This document shows, piece by piece, positions 1 to 9,640 of a DNA stretch of 64,000 bases. Origin of the DNA: Hoylesella saccharolytica JCM 17484 (GTDB taxonomy: Bacteria; Bacteroidota; Bacteroidia; Bacteroidales; Bacteroidaceae); the NCBI RefSeq assembly GCF_000614205.1, contig NZ_BAKN01000001.1, forward strand, positions 336,691-400,690, read 5' to 3'. Below the pieces are notes generated by a model. That model was not told where the DNA came from. It ran no database searches and worked only from the letters and a program-made list of their open reading frames with translations. Each line of letters begins with the position of its first letter. Positions within the stretch are counted from its first letter, which is position 1. The translations under genes were made by a program, and so were the position numbers.

Positions 1-1513
1 TATAAACTATGCGAGCTATCGTGCCGATAATAAGGATGGGAATAACGGTTATCAAAAAACCTGTGTACACATATTTGATACCATCTCCTTGTACTACCGT
101 GTCCCAGAAACCTGCTCCGGCCTTTATTCCAACGCTGGCAAGGAAGAGGGCAAGACCTATTTCACGCAGCATCAGATTGGCTGATGTGGTGGTATAAGTA
201 ACGAGTCGGAAACGATAACCAAAGCGACCGATGAGGATGGCGATAACCAACGGACCGCCGGCGATGCCCAATTTGAGTGCAGCAGGAATGCCATGAATGG
301 TAACAGGAATGCTTCCGAAAAGTATTCCGAGAATAATACCGATAAAAATGGTGGCAATATTGGGTGCATCCAAGCGTTTGACAGAGTTACCCAGCACGTC
401 TGCTACCCGGTTAACGTGATCTTCAGGCCCTACGACCATTACGCGGTCGCCTATCTGAAAACGGTGGTTGCGACTAGCAAAGAGGTCCATTCCCTGGCGG
501 GTTATGCGGGTTATGTTAACCCCGTAAACGCTTGAAAAGTGCATTTCGCTCAACAGCTTACCGTTGATGGCAGGTCGTGTAACCACAATTCGTCTAGATA
601 CCAGCGGTTGCTCTTTATCTTCGTAACTCCATTCGTCTTTCATTTCTTCACCGATAAAGGCCTGAATGGCTTCGGCATCTCCTTCTGCACAAACCACCAA
701 CATTTCGTCGCCCAGCGCGAAAACAGTGTCTCTTTTCGGGATGGTTACTTTGCCATCGTGCAGCAGACGCGTACATACCATATCACGATTAAGAAACTCG
801 GATATTTGTTTGAGTGTTCTTCCTGCCAGGTAAGAGTTGTTAACTCGGAGGTGCATAATGTGCGGTTTGGCATGCGGATTGGCTTCTTCTTCGGCAGCCA
901 ATTGTTTTTCTTCTTCTTGTAAGTCAACCCGGCAAATGTATCTGATGGCTATTGTGGCTCCGATAATGCCCAAAACACCTAGCGGATAAGCACAAGCGTA
1001 ACCCGATGCAATTTGTGGAAGACCGTTGGGGAACGAGCTTGAAAGACTTGTAAGGGCTTCGCTTGCCGCACCTAAACCCGGCGTATTGGTAATGGCACCA
1101 TAGAGTGTACCCACCATCATGGGCAGATTGTTGGGGTTATTGGTATCGAAAAAGATGAAATAACAAGCGAACATCACAAGGATATTCAGAAGAATCATAC
1201 TTGTAGAAAGCAGATTCAGCTTGATACCTCCTTTGCGAAAACTCTCGAAAAAACCCGGTCCGACCTGCAAGCCGATGCAGAAAACGAAGAGGATAAGTCC
1301 GAAATCTTGCATAAAAGTAAGAATGTTGGTAGGCGCGGTAAAGTGGATATGTCCTGCCAAAATACCGACAAACAGGACGAATGTAACGCCCAATGAGATG
1401 CCGCCGATTTTGATTTTTCCAAGCAGAACACCGCCTGCGATAACGATAGCATATAGCAATGCAATGTGCGCTACTGAATCGTCTGTGCAAAAAAGATTGA
1501 TTAACCAGTCCAT
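1..1513 (-). CDS. YidE/AspT-type putative transporter with two TrkA-C (RCK_C) domains, 3' end cut by window edge
   Basis: An open frame runs from ATG at 1513 to the left edge without a stop: 504 residues are visible, about 50 fewer than the usual ~550 for this family. The protein has a hydrophobic N-terminal block (residues ~15-200), two soluble TrkA-C-like domains (~215-290, containing [15 protein letters not shown], and ~300-375, containing [20 protein letters not shown]), then a second membrane block. This is the plan of the aspartate:alanine exchanger duplication family, whose RCK_C domains normally bind a regulatory ligand. The transported substrate cannot be told from sequence. A TACTTTTG -7-like element lies at 1534-1541 on this strand. 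I saw no frame break in the visible part. Confidence 0.85.
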   Translation of the reverse strand, partial: MDWLINLFCTDDSVAHIALLYAIVIAGGVLLGKIKIGGISLGVTFVLFVGILAGHIHFTAPTNILTFMQDFGLILFVFCIGLQVGPGFFESFRKGGIKLNLLSTSMILLNILVMFACYFIFFDTNNPNNLPMMVGTLYGAITNTPGLGAASEALTSLSSSFPNGLPQIASGYACAYPLGVLGIIGATIAIRYICRVDLQEEEKQLAAEEEANPHAKPHIMHLRVNNSYLAGRTLKQISEFLNRDMVCTRLLHDGKVTIPKRDTVFALGDEMLVVCAEGDAEAIQAFIGEEMKDEWSYEDKEQPLVSRRIVVTRPAINGKLLSEMHFSSVYGVNITRITRQGMDLFASRNHRFQIGDRVMVVGPEDHVNRVADVLGNSVKRLDAPNIATIFIGIILGILFGSIPVTIHGIPAALKLGIAGGPLVIAILIGRFGYRFRLVTYTTTSANLMLREIGLALFLASVGIKAGAGFWDTVVQGDGIKYVYTGFLITVIPILIIGTIARIVY

Positions 1514-1610
1514 AAGATTTTAATAAAACGATGCAAAAGTAAGTATTTTTGTAAACATAAGTTATGACTTTATCGGAATAATTGGCTTTTCAGGGCTTAT
1601 TCAGATACTT

Positions 1611-3122
1611 TTATCGGGTTGTTCTGAAGCCTTCCATATTGTCGTACCGACGCTGCATAAACCTGCGATAGATGTTTTGAAGCCACCAGGGGGCGCTTAA
1701 AACAAAGGTCAGACCAATGCCTCCGAGTAGAAGAAAAGCTGTGGTTTCGCTGAAAAGACGAACAACAACAGAGGCTAATAAATAAGGAATGGCGAGCGAC
1801 ACAATTTTTATAAGCAGCTGAATATAATTTTGTTCACTGGCCCGTCTGCCTGTTAATCGAGTGTTGAGACTGAGGGTGCGCTTGTTGTAAACAGCCAATT
1901 GAAACAGCAAAAAATGTTGAAATCCGGCGGTGAAAAAGATAAAGCAAACCAGCATCAGTAAGCTCCATTTACCCATCAACACAGGAGGAAGCATCAAAAG
2001 AAAGGGCCATAATAGTAGCAAACTGTAAAAAATATACTTTGCTTTGAACAATTGATAAATGTTTTCTTTATGTACCATTAACCCGTCTATATAGTTTCCT
2101 TCAACGCACATCAAGTTACTCAGCCAAATAATTCCATAGAAATTAAAATTGTAAAGACACCAAAACAGGGCTTTCGAATCGTCGTCGTAGATGGCAGAAA
2201 AGGTAATGATAAGACTGAAAAAGACGATAATGGCTGTGGCATAGATAAAAGTAGTGCGGACATTTCGGTTGCGATGTAGCATTTTGAGCTCGAGTTTGAG
2301 ATACTCGCCAACTACGCCGAAGCGGCTTAAAAAGCTTAAATGATTGCTGTTGGTAATGCTGATGTCTTTGTCTGTGTGGGTCAGTTCGCACCAAACAGCT
2401 TTATTTTGCAACTGCAAATTGATCGTAATCAGTACCGCCAACACAAGCAAAGCGATGATAATCGGCCACACATGGCCTTCGGAGAGGAGAATTCCGGGCT
2501 GCGAATAAATATGAAAAAAGTGTACAATTCCCCTATCTACCCCTACATAAAGCGGACATGCCATAAGGGCATAGATAGCTAAGGGAAGGAGCCAATAAGC
2601 TAAAGAAGAGGTTAACAGGGTGCGAATAATGATGTACCATTGGCTATTTATCAGGATTAAAACAGTGAGAAAGAGCAGTAATAACAGGGTGGAAAAAAGT
2701 CCGTACGAAGTTATTACCGACATGATACAATAGGGAATAAACAGCACAAGCCATGTTAAATTACCCCAACTGAAGAGTGAAATGCCCACGAAACACTCAA
2801 TACAGGCACGTCGGGGCATAGGCAAAAGCATGTAGGGCTTGATGATTTGGGCGGGCGTTTGCTGTGCAAGAAAACGCAAAAGAAAATCTATCAGAAGGAT
2901 AAAGGGCATTCCGCTGACCAAAACGGCTATGGGGTTGAGGTACGGACTGTCGTTAACAGCCAGCGATAAGGCGATAGCCATGCCTGCGAGATATAGCAGC
3001 ATAAAGGCGTAACCTGCATAAAGGATGTAGCGAGCAACCTTATTTTGTGATGCATCGACCGCCCGTTTAACGGCCAATGAACGATGTCGATACAGCTGTT
3101 TGTATAGCCACAGTCTGTTCAT
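1611..3122 (-). CDS. DUF5687-family multi-pass membrane protein
   Basis: 503 residues, starting MNRLWLYKQLYRHRS. About ten hydrophobic segments fall in two groups (~35-260 and ~300-490), separated by a charged stretch around residues 250-300 (VWCELTHTDKD, KLELKMLHRNRN). This resembles the Bacteroidetes family DUF5687, regarded as ABC-2-type permease-like proteins; no ATPase partner is next to it. It begins 11 bases after the lolA-like gene, so it is probably the third gene of the ftsK operon. Function is unknown. The family call rests on topology and N-terminal pattern recognition, not on a search. Confidence 0.65.
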   Translation of the reverse strand: MNRLWLYKQLYRHRSLAVKRAVDASQNKVARYILYAGYAFMLLYLAGMAIALSLAVNDSPYLNPIAVLVSGMPFILLIDFLLRFLAQQTPAQIIKPYMLLPMPRRACIECFVGISLFSWGNLTWLVLFIPYCIMSVITSYGLFSTLLLLLFLTVLILINSQWYIIIRTLLTSSLAYWLLPLAIYALMACPLYVGVDRGIVHFFHIYSQPGILLSEGHVWPIIIALLVLAVLITINLQLQNKAVWCELTHTDKDISITNSNHLSFLSRFGVVGEYLKLELKMLHRNRNVRTTFIYATAIIVFFSLIITFSAIYDDDSKALFWCLYNFNFYGIIWLSNLMCVEGNYIDGLMVHKENIYQLFKAKYIFYSLLLLWPFLLMLPPVLMGKWSLLMLVCFIFFTAGFQHFLLFQLAVYNKRTLSLNTRLTGRRASEQNYIQLLIKIVSLAIPYLLASVVVRLFSETTAFLLLGGIGLTFVLSAPWWLQNIYRRFMQRRYDNMEGFRTTR

Positions 3123-3133
3123 AGTCGGTTGGT

Positions 3134-3748
3134 TTACCGCAGGTCTACTACTTCAGCAGTTGGAAAATCTTTAGATTGAAAGGTAAAAATACGGTCGGCC
3201 AACTTTTGGTTTTTAAAATTAGACACTGTAATGGTGGTCCATTCGCCACCCCGTTTCATTTTTACCTGTTTGGGTTTATAAGTCGACCGGTTAATCAATA
3301 TATATACTTCGGCAATCGATTGCTTAGTGCTTTGAGCCTTCATATGTACCTGATAATCGGCTCCAACGGTCTTTAATGCAAGGTTATAACCGCTTTTATA
3401 CAGATTGATAAAGGTGTAAGGGTTCATCGCCATCTGCTGTGCGGGGTTGGGCGTACTGATGTTTACCTCGTTGGTAGATGTGAGATAGCTCCATTGGGTT
3501 TTGCCGTTGTACCACATAATGGCCTTAGAAGTGTGTGCATAAAACTTGTTCCCTTTAATGGATAAAGTGCCGCTTGTAGTGCCCAACTTCTTATTTGATA
3601 TTTTAAAATCGGCCGTGGCACCATTTTTACTACCCACAATGGCAGCCGTTTTGTCTAATACTTTGCGCGCATTGGTGGCTGTTTGTGCGTTACATACAAT
3701 AGCGATGCACAGCAAAAGAGCTGTTATAAAAAAAGTCTTTTTCATCAT
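3134..3748 (-). CDS. LolA-like outer-membrane lipoprotein carrier
   Basis: 204 residues with a cleavable signal peptide (MMKKTFFITALLLCIAIVCNAQ, written here in two parts: MMKKTFFITALL then LCIAIVCNAQ). The mature part is rich in beta-strand and has LolA-like features: a GTLSIKGNKFYAHTSKAIMWYNGK block (residues ~60-83; fold-typical F/W pattern) and a C-terminal ITVSNFKNQKLADRIFTF block near residues 173-190. LolA carries lipoproteins across the periplasm. It starts 24 bases after ftsK, the arrangement common in Bacteroidales, which supports the call. It is divergent from proteobacterial LolA, and it could instead bind another lipid. Confidence 0.75.
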   Translation of the reverse strand: MMKKTFFITALLLCIAIVCNAQTATNARKVLDKTAAIVGSKNGATADFKISNKKLGTTSGTLSIKGNKFYAHTSKAIMWYNGKTQWSYLTSTNEVNISTPNPAQQMAMNPYTFINLYKSGYNLALKTVGADYQVHMKAQSTKQSIAEVYILINRSTYKPKQVKMKRGGEWTTITVSNFKNQKLADRIFTFQSKDFPTAEVVDLR

Positions 3749-3772
3749 TGTAATAGTCAGCTATGCCTTTAT

Positions 3773-6217
3773 TTAATTCCTGTTGCGCAGTTGTGACAAT
3801 AGCACATTCAGCGAATTCTCGTCTGTAATCAATACGTCGCGAGGTTTACTTCCCTGTGCAACCCCCACGATACCTGCCATTTCGAGCTGGTCCATCAATC
3901 GTCCCGCGCGGTTATAACCTATCGAAAAGCGGCGCTGAATCATACTTGTAGAGCCTTGTTGTGTGGTAACAATGGCGTGAGCAGCCTCTTCAAAGAACGG
4001 ATCCAGGTTGTTCAGGTCGGTTGAACCGTTACCTATCATGCCGCTATCATCTGGCGTAGGCTCGGGCAAAGGCATTGGTTCAATAGGGCCGGGCTGATTG
4101 GCAATGTAGTGATTGATGTCTTCTACCTCCGGTGTATCTACGAAAGCGCATTGTACACGCACAGGTTCGTTGCCGTTAAGAAACAGCATATCGCCTCTAC
4201 CAATAAGCTGATTAGCACCGGGACGGTCGAGAATGGTACGCGAATCAATCATTGCGCTGACCTTAAAGGCCATTCTACCGGGGAAGTTGGCTTTGATATT
4301 ACCTGTGATAATCGTTGTTGTGGGGCGCTGAGTAGCTATCACCATGTGAATACCTACTGCACGTGCCAACTGTGCAATACGTGCAATGGGCAGCTCAATT
4401 TCTTTTCCTGCGGTCATAATTAAATCGCCAAATTCGTCGATAATCACAACGATGTAAGGCATATATTCGTGCCCTTTGGTAAGATTAAGCTTATGGTTGA
4501 TATACTTTTCGTTATATTCCTTGACGTTTCTTGCGCCTGCAGCTTTCAATAAGTCATAGCGACTGTCCATCAATTTACAAAGACTGTTCAGCGTTCGTAC
4601 CACCTTTGTTACATCGGTTATGATGGGTTCTTCATCGTCATCGGGAACTTTTGCGAGGAAATGATTGGCTATCGGTGCGTAAATACTAAACTCAACCTTC
4701 TTCGGGTCGATAAGAACGAGCTTCAGTTCGTTAGGATGTTTCTTGTAAAGTAACGAGGTAATAATGGCGTTAAGACCAACAGATTTACCCTGACCGGTTG
4801 CACCGGCAACAAGCAAGTGAGGTATTTTTGCCAAGTCAACCATAAATACTTCGTTGGTAATTGTTTTGCCCAGAGCAATGGGTAAATCCATTTTTGTTTC
4901 CTGAAATTTTCTCGAATTGAGAATACTTTCCATCGAAACAATGTTCGGTTTGTTGTTCGGAACCTCAATGCCGATAGTTCCTTTGCCCGGAATAGGTGCT
5001 ATAATACGTATTCCCAGTGCAGCCAAACTGAGCGCAATGTCGTCTTCCAAGTTCCTGATTTTATTGATACGAACCCCCTCTGCAGGTGTTATTTCGTATA
5101 AAGTAATGGTCGGACCGACAGTTGCTTTTATCTCGCGAATCTCTACTCCGAAACTGTTTAATACCTCAACGATGCGTTTATTGTTAGCTTTTATTTCGTC
5201 CATGTCCACATACGGCTTACCGTCTGTGTCATATTTTTTCAACAAATCGAGCGTGGGATATTTGTAAGAGAGAAACGGTTCCAATGGGTTGATAGGCGTA
5301 TTGAGCACCTCTGCCGCTGTAAGCATTGAGTTGGTTGCCGTTTCTTCTTCGTCAGGCACTTCCACAGTTAGGGTATCTTCGGGTTGATGCGAAAGATTTG
5401 GGCCACCCGGAGCTAAAGAATGAAGTGGGTTTTGTTGTGTATGGAGGTCGTCTTTAGCTGAGTTGAAAGGGCTTTCTTCATTCGGTTGAGCAGCCGTTAT
5501 CGGTTCGTGTACAATCTCAATATCATCCTCATCGGTGGCGGGAGTAATCTTTGCATCGGTGTTGGTAATGCTAAACTTTATCTTGCTGGTGAGGTATTTC
5601 AGCGGATTTAGTGCTTTGCGAACAATCACTATTGTTTCTGCACTAAGATAGGTAAGGTATGCCAAGGCTACAAAAAACAGCAAAACAACAAGTCCAGGAG
5701 GACCGATGATGTTCTCGATACGTTGTACACAGTACAGTCCATGATAGCCACCGGGATTAAATATCTTATCGCTCATCAGCGGTGAAAGAAACTTTGCGAA
5801 AGTAATCGATGTCCATATCATAATTAAGGACATAGAAAAGAAATACTTCCATAAGTTTAGTTTGTAGGTGCGCATCAGTTGCAGACCAACCATAAAGATA
5901 AAAGGAGGAATGAGAAAAGCCGATAAACCGAAGTTAATCGTGATGAGCTGATAAGCCAATAAAGCGCCTATTGACCCGCAATAATTGGCAAATTCCTTAT
6001 CGGTATTTATCCATTCGCCCGGTCTGAGGTCTTCCAATATACTTTGATCTGCTTGTCCTGTATTGAAAAAAGAAACCATAGCTATGACCAGATACACAGC
6101 TATGAATAACAGAACTAAACCGAGAAGAAAGTTTATTTTTTCGTTACTGAATATGTTTTTAAAACCAATCGCTTCGCCGATAGTTTTCGGTTTGCGCTCT
6201 GATTTCTTTCTAACCAT
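3773..6217 (-). CDS. ftsK: DNA translocase FtsK/SpoIIIE
   Basis: 814 residues. Four to five membrane segments occupy residues ~28-205; a low-complexity acidic/proline linker follows (~215-320); the motor domain has Walker A GATGQGKS (around residue 468) and VVIIDEFGDLIM (around 590-600); the C-terminal gamma domain (~740-800, MIQRRFSIGYNRAGRLMDQLE) would read KOPS-like DNA polarity sequences. FtsK pumps DNA at the septum and activates Xer recombination at dif; a Xer-type recombinase is present at 25.4 kb. It is the first gene of an operon with the lolA-like and DUF5687 genes, and is transcribed away from the exonuclease gene. A -7-like TAATTTTG is present on this strand at 6244-6251. Confidence 0.95.
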   Translation of the reverse strand: MVRKKSERKPKTIGEAIGFKNIFSNEKINFLLGLVLLFIAVYLVIAMVSFFNTGQADQSILEDLRPGEWINTDKEFANYCGSIGALLAYQLITINFGLSAFLIPPFIFMVGLQLMRTYKLNLWKYFFSMSLIMIWTSITFAKFLSPLMSDKIFNPGGYHGLYCVQRIENIIGPPGLVVLLFFVALAYLTYLSAETIVIVRKALNPLKYLTSKIKFSITNTDAKITPATDEDDIEIVHEPITAAQPNEESPFNSAKDDLHTQQNPLHSLAPGGPNLSHQPEDTLTVEVPDEEETATNSMLTAAEVLNTPINPLEPFLSYKYPTLDLLKKYDTDGKPYVDMDEIKANNKRIVEVLNSFGVEIREIKATVGPTITLYEITPAEGVRINKIRNLEDDIALSLAALGIRIIAPIPGKGTIGIEVPNNKPNIVSMESILNSRKFQETKMDLPIALGKTITNEVFMVDLAKIPHLLVAGATGQGKSVGLNAIITSLLYKKHPNELKLVLIDPKKVEFSIYAPIANHFLAKVPDDDEEPIITDVTKVVRTLNSLCKLMDSRYDLLKAAGARNVKEYNEKYINHKLNLTKGHEYMPYIVVIIDEFGDLIMTAGKEIELPIARIAQLARAVGIHMVIATQRPTTTIITGNIKANFPGRMAFKVSAMIDSRTILDRPGANQLIGRGDMLFLNGNEPVRVQCAFVDTPEVEDINHYIANQPGPIEPMPLPEPTPDDSGMIGNGSTDLNNLDPFFEEAAHAIVTTQQGSTSMIQRRFSIGYNRAGRLMDQLEMAGIVGVAQGSKPRDVLITDENSLNVLLSQLRNRN

Positions 6218-6243
6218 CTGTTTCTTTCTCTTATAATAAACTG

Positions 6244-6302
6244 CAAAATTAGCGTAAAAAACTAAGAACGACCTACAAAGTCGTAACTTTTTTCTAATTT
6301 TG
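6244..6302. promoter_or_regulatory. divergent promoter region between ftsK and the exonuclease gene
   Basis: Two Bacteroidetes -7 elements with the identical sequence TAATTTTG point away from each other: 6244-6251 on the minus strand toward ftsK and 6295-6302 on the plus strand toward the exonuclease. No convincing TTTG -33 element stands at 19-21 bases from either, so this is a -7-only call. Confidence 0.4.
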
Positions 6303-6324
6303 CAACATGTTATAACAAGTCAAA

Positions 6325-6963
6325 ATGAAAAAGATTATTTATAATAAATTTGACAAAAAAGCCATAACAGAATTACCTCTTTTAAACTTTCCAGGAAAGA
6401 TTATTGTCATCGTAAGCGAAGGAGAAGCAGAAAGAGCTGTCGATTACCTTCTTTCAAGTGATATTTTAGGCATTGATACTGAAACCAGACCCTCATTCAG
6501 AAAAGGCGAAACGCATAAAGTTTCACTGTTGCAAGTTGCTACACGAACAACCTGTTTCTTGTTCCGTTTAAATTATATAGGCATCACCCCCGCCATACTT
6601 CGATTGTTAGAAAACCGCGAAGTGCCTATGGTGGGACTCTCTTTGCACGATGATATCCTTTCGCTTCGCAAGCGAACGGAGTTTAAACCGGGAATGTTTA
6701 TCGACCTGCAAAATATTGTTGGCGATATAGGCATCGAAGATTTAAGTCTTCAAAAGCTGTATGCCAACCTTTTTCATCAAAAAATCAGCAAGCGACAACG
6801 GCTTACCAATTGGGACTCGGATGTGCTTAATGATAAGCAAAAGGCGTATGCGGCATTGGATGCGTGGGCTTGTATTAACCTGTACGAAGAGATATGCCGC
6901 CTCAAAAACAGTAAAGACTATTGTCTTACCATTAGCAAAGAAACTGAAAAAGACATTATATAA
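6325..6963 (+). CDS. 3'-5' exonuclease domain protein (RNase D-like, DEDD fold)
   Basis: 212 residues, a single exonuclease domain. DEDD-type signatures are visible: exo I in ILGIDTETRPSF (residues ~47-58), exo II-like GLSLHDDILSLRKR (~102-115) and exo III YAALDAWACINLYEE (~175-189, with Y and D). It lacks the HRDC domain of full RNase D, so it is the short form common in Bacteroidetes. Substrate, RNA or DNA, cannot be told. It lies 11 bases ahead of the methyltransferase gene and is probably co-transcribed with it. Confidence 0.85.
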   Translation: MKKIIYNKFDKKAITELPLLNFPGKIIVIVSEGEAERAVDYLLSSDILGIDTETRPSFRKGETHKVSLLQVATRTTCFLFRLNYIGITPAILRLLENREVPMVGLSLHDDILSLRKRTEFKPGMFIDLQNIVGDIGIEDLSLQKLYANLFHQKISKRQRLTNWDSDVLNDKQKAYAALDAWACINLYEEICRLKNSKDYCLTISKETEKDII

Positions 6964-6974
6964 ACATCTGTTAT

Positions 6975-8162
6975 ATGTATAGAAAGGTTTACCTAAAGCA
7001 GGGTAAAGAAGAAAGTTTAAAGCGTTTTCATCCGTGGATATTCTCCGGAGCGATACAAACCATTGAAGGAAAGGATGATATAGAAGAAGGAGAGACGGTA
7101 AGAGTGTTGACCTCCGGAGGCGAATTTATTGCTGTTGGGCATTATCAAATAGGCTCTATCGCTATCCGGGTTTTATCTTTCGACGATGTGGAAATCGATG
7201 AAAGCTTTTGGGAAAACAGAATATTATCGGCACTTCAGGTACGTATTTCCATCGGTATAGCAGATAATTTGCAGAATGATACCTACCGTTTAATACACGG
7301 CGAGGGCGATAATCTGCCGGGATTAATTGTTGATTGTTATGGAAAAACAGCTGTTATGCAGGCACATAGCGTAGGAATGCACGTGGTGCGAATGGCTGTT
7401 TGCCATGCGCTTGTCAAGGTGATGGGGGCGCGAATTGAGCATATTTACTATAAAAGTGATACTACACTGCCCTTTAAAGCTGAACTTGGACAAGAAAACG
7501 GCTTTATTTTTGGTGGCAGCGAGGATAATATTGGCAAAGAGAATAATCTGCTTTTCCATGTTGATTGGTTAAAGGGGCAGAAGACAGGGTTCTTCATCGA
7601 CCAACGCGATAACCGCTCTTTGCTCGAGAAATACGCACGGGGCAGAAGCGTGCTGAATATGTTTTGCTATACGGGAGGCTTCTCTGTGTATGCCATGAGA
7701 GGGCAAGCTGCATTGGTACATTCGGTAGATAGCAGTGCAAAAGCCATCGAACTGACCAATCGAAACATAGCACTTAACTTTCCTGATGACAGCCGTCACG
7801 AGGCATTTTGTGAAGATGCGTTCAAGTTTCTCGATGCCAACGAGAACAAATACGACCTCATTGTGCTTGATCCACCTGCGTTTGCAAAGCATAGAAGTGC
7901 CCTTCACAACGCTCTAAAAGGTTACACCCGGCTTAATATCAAAGGCTTTTCGTGCATCAAGTCGGGTGGTATTCTCTTTACTTTCAGTTGCAGTCAGATT
8001 GTTACCAAAGAGCATTTTCGCAATGCTGTCTTTACTGCGGCAGCGCAAGCAGGACGTAAAGTGCGCATTCTTCATCAGCTTCACCAGCCTGCCGACCATC
8101 CTATTAACATCTATCATCCTGAGGGAGAGTATCTAAAAGGATTGGTTTTATACGTTGAATAG
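6975..8162 (+). CDS. class I SAM-dependent rRNA methyltransferase, RlmI-like
   Basis: 395 residues. An N-terminal PUA-like domain (YLKQGKEESLKRFHPWIFSG, residues 5-24) binds RNA; the catalytic Rossmann domain has motif I VLNMFCYTGGFSVYA (~225-239), an acidic loop VHSVDSSAKAIELT and motif IV LIVLDPPAFAKH (~296-307). This matches the RlmI/YccW group that methylates cytosine 1962 of 23S rRNA in E. coli; the exact target here is inferred. A weak terminator follows (8193-8215). Confidence 0.88.
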   Translation: MYRKVYLKQGKEESLKRFHPWIFSGAIQTIEGKDDIEEGETVRVLTSGGEFIAVGHYQIGSIAIRVLSFDDVEIDESFWENRILSALQVRISIGIADNLQNDTYRLIHGEGDNLPGLIVDCYGKTAVMQAHSVGMHVVRMAVCHALVKVMGARIEHIYYKSDTTLPFKAELGQENGFIFGGSEDNIGKENNLLFHVDWLKGQKTGFFIDQRDNRSLLEKYARGRSVLNMFCYTGGFSVYAMRGQAALVHSVDSSAKAIELTNRNIALNFPDDSRHEAFCEDAFKFLDANENKYDLIVLDPPAFAKHRSALHNALKGYTRLNIKGFSCIKSGGILFTFSCSQIVTKEHFRNAVFTAAAQAGRKVRILHQLHQPADHPINIYHPEGEYLKGLVLYVE

Positions 8163-8192
8163 CGATATAAAACGACTTGTCGATAGACAAAC

Positions 8193-8215
8193 AACACTCC
8201 CTCGGGTGTTTATTT
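8193..8215 (+). terminator. possible Rho-independent terminator after the rlmI-like gene
   Basis: AACACTCC-CTC-GGGTGTT can form a short hairpin with one bulge, followed by a T-rich run (TATTTCTTT). The stem is short, so this is a modest call. Confidence 0.4.
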
Positions 8216-8270
8216 CTTTATATATTTAAGGTATAAAACAAATTCAATTCCGTCTTATCAATCCGAGAGC

Positions 8271-9640
8271 ATGAAGATAGAAACCATCGTAAAAGCCTTT
8301 ATTGCCCAACACCGGTTGCTCGACCAGCGCAAAAAATACCTTGTGGCGTTGTCGGGTGGAGCCGATAGCGTGGCGTTGTTGCTGCTGCTTTCGGGTATGG
8401 GGTATGATGTTGAGGCGGCTCATTGCAATTTCAAACTGCGCGGAAAGGAGTCGGATCGTGACGAATTTTTCTGTCAATCGCTTTGCCAAAAGCTGCAAAT
8501 CCCCTTTCATACCATTCATTTCGATACCCTTTCTTACGCCGAACTGCATAAAATAAGCATTGAGATGGCCGCCCGAGAGCTACGCTATCGTTATTTTGAA
8601 AACCTGCGCAAAGACCTCGATATGGAAGGTATCTGTGTGGCTCATCACAATGATGATAACGTCGAAACGCTCCTTATCAATCTTATTAGAGGAACCGGTT
8701 TCAACGGATTAACGGGAATGTTGCCTCAAAACAACCGCATATTGCGCCCTTTGCTATGTATCAACAGAAGCGATATTGAGCTTTATCTGGAGCGGAAAAA
8801 GCAGGATTATGTTACCGACAGTACCAATTTAACGACAGATTTTACGCGAAATAAAATTCGATTAGAACTTATACCGTTGCTCCAACAAATCAATTCGGCG
8901 GCAGTGTGCAATATTTCCAAGACGATAACCCGATTAAACGAGGCTTCAAAGCTGCTCAATATCACGCTCGAAACACTTTCGACGCAGCTTGTGAACCGTG
9001 TGCTTTTACATGGAACACAACGCACATCCGTTTCCATCAACGCCCTTTTGCAAACCCCTTCGCCCGAGTATGTGCTCTTTTACATCATCCAACCGTTTGG
9101 GTTTACACCTGCGCAAGTAGAGCAAATTGCATCTCATCTGCACGCTCACACCGGTAAACACTGGGTGTCTGCTACGCATACGCTCGTCATTGATCGTGGA
9201 ATGCTGCTCATCGAACCCACGCTTACGCCTGAAGAGCTGAGCCGCGAGATGCGCATTCCTGAAGAAGGGGTTTATGTTTTTGCATCCCACAGAACCTTTC
9301 GGTTTACTTCGGGTATCATCGAAGCCGGCTTTGCGCCCGGCAAACAGCCTCATCTTGTTCATTTAGACAAAGCGAAAGTGGCCTTTCCGCTTATCCTTCG
9401 ACATCTGCACACGGGCGATCGGTTTGTTCCTTTCGGCATGAATGCTCCCGATTAATCAGCGATTACCTCACCGACCGTAAACGTTCGTTCTTCGATAAGC
9501 AGCATCAGCTGGTGCTTACCGATGCCCACAACCGCATACTTTGGCTGGTTGGCGAGCGCACCGACAATCGTTTTCGCATTGAAAACAATAGTAAAGTCTA
9601 TTTGCAAATAGAGGTTTCGCTCTCATCTGTTCAGTATTGA
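8271..9640 (+). CDS. tilS: tRNA(Ile)-lysidine synthase TilS, frameshifted near 9445
   Basis: TilS converts cytidine 34 of tRNA-Ile(CAU) to lysidine using ATP and is essential in bacteria generally. The PP-loop VALSGGADSVALLL lies at residues ~25-38, followed by the AHCNFKLRGKESDRDE and HHNDDNVETLL motifs and a C-terminal domain. The frame stops at 9455, but the next frame continues the family C-terminus (LISDYLTDRKRSFFDKQH to VSLSSVQY) to TGA at 9638-9640. Restoring one G (AATGCTCCC to AATGGCTCCC, near 9445) gives GMNGSRLISDYL and a 456-residue protein. A sequence error is much likelier than a real mutation. The 3' end overlaps the convergent hipT-like gene by 18 bases. Confidence 0.92.

Noticed and set aside
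539..922. Plus-strand frame of 127 codons
   Set aside because: It lies antisense inside the YidE-type transporter, whose frame gives a clear family protein.
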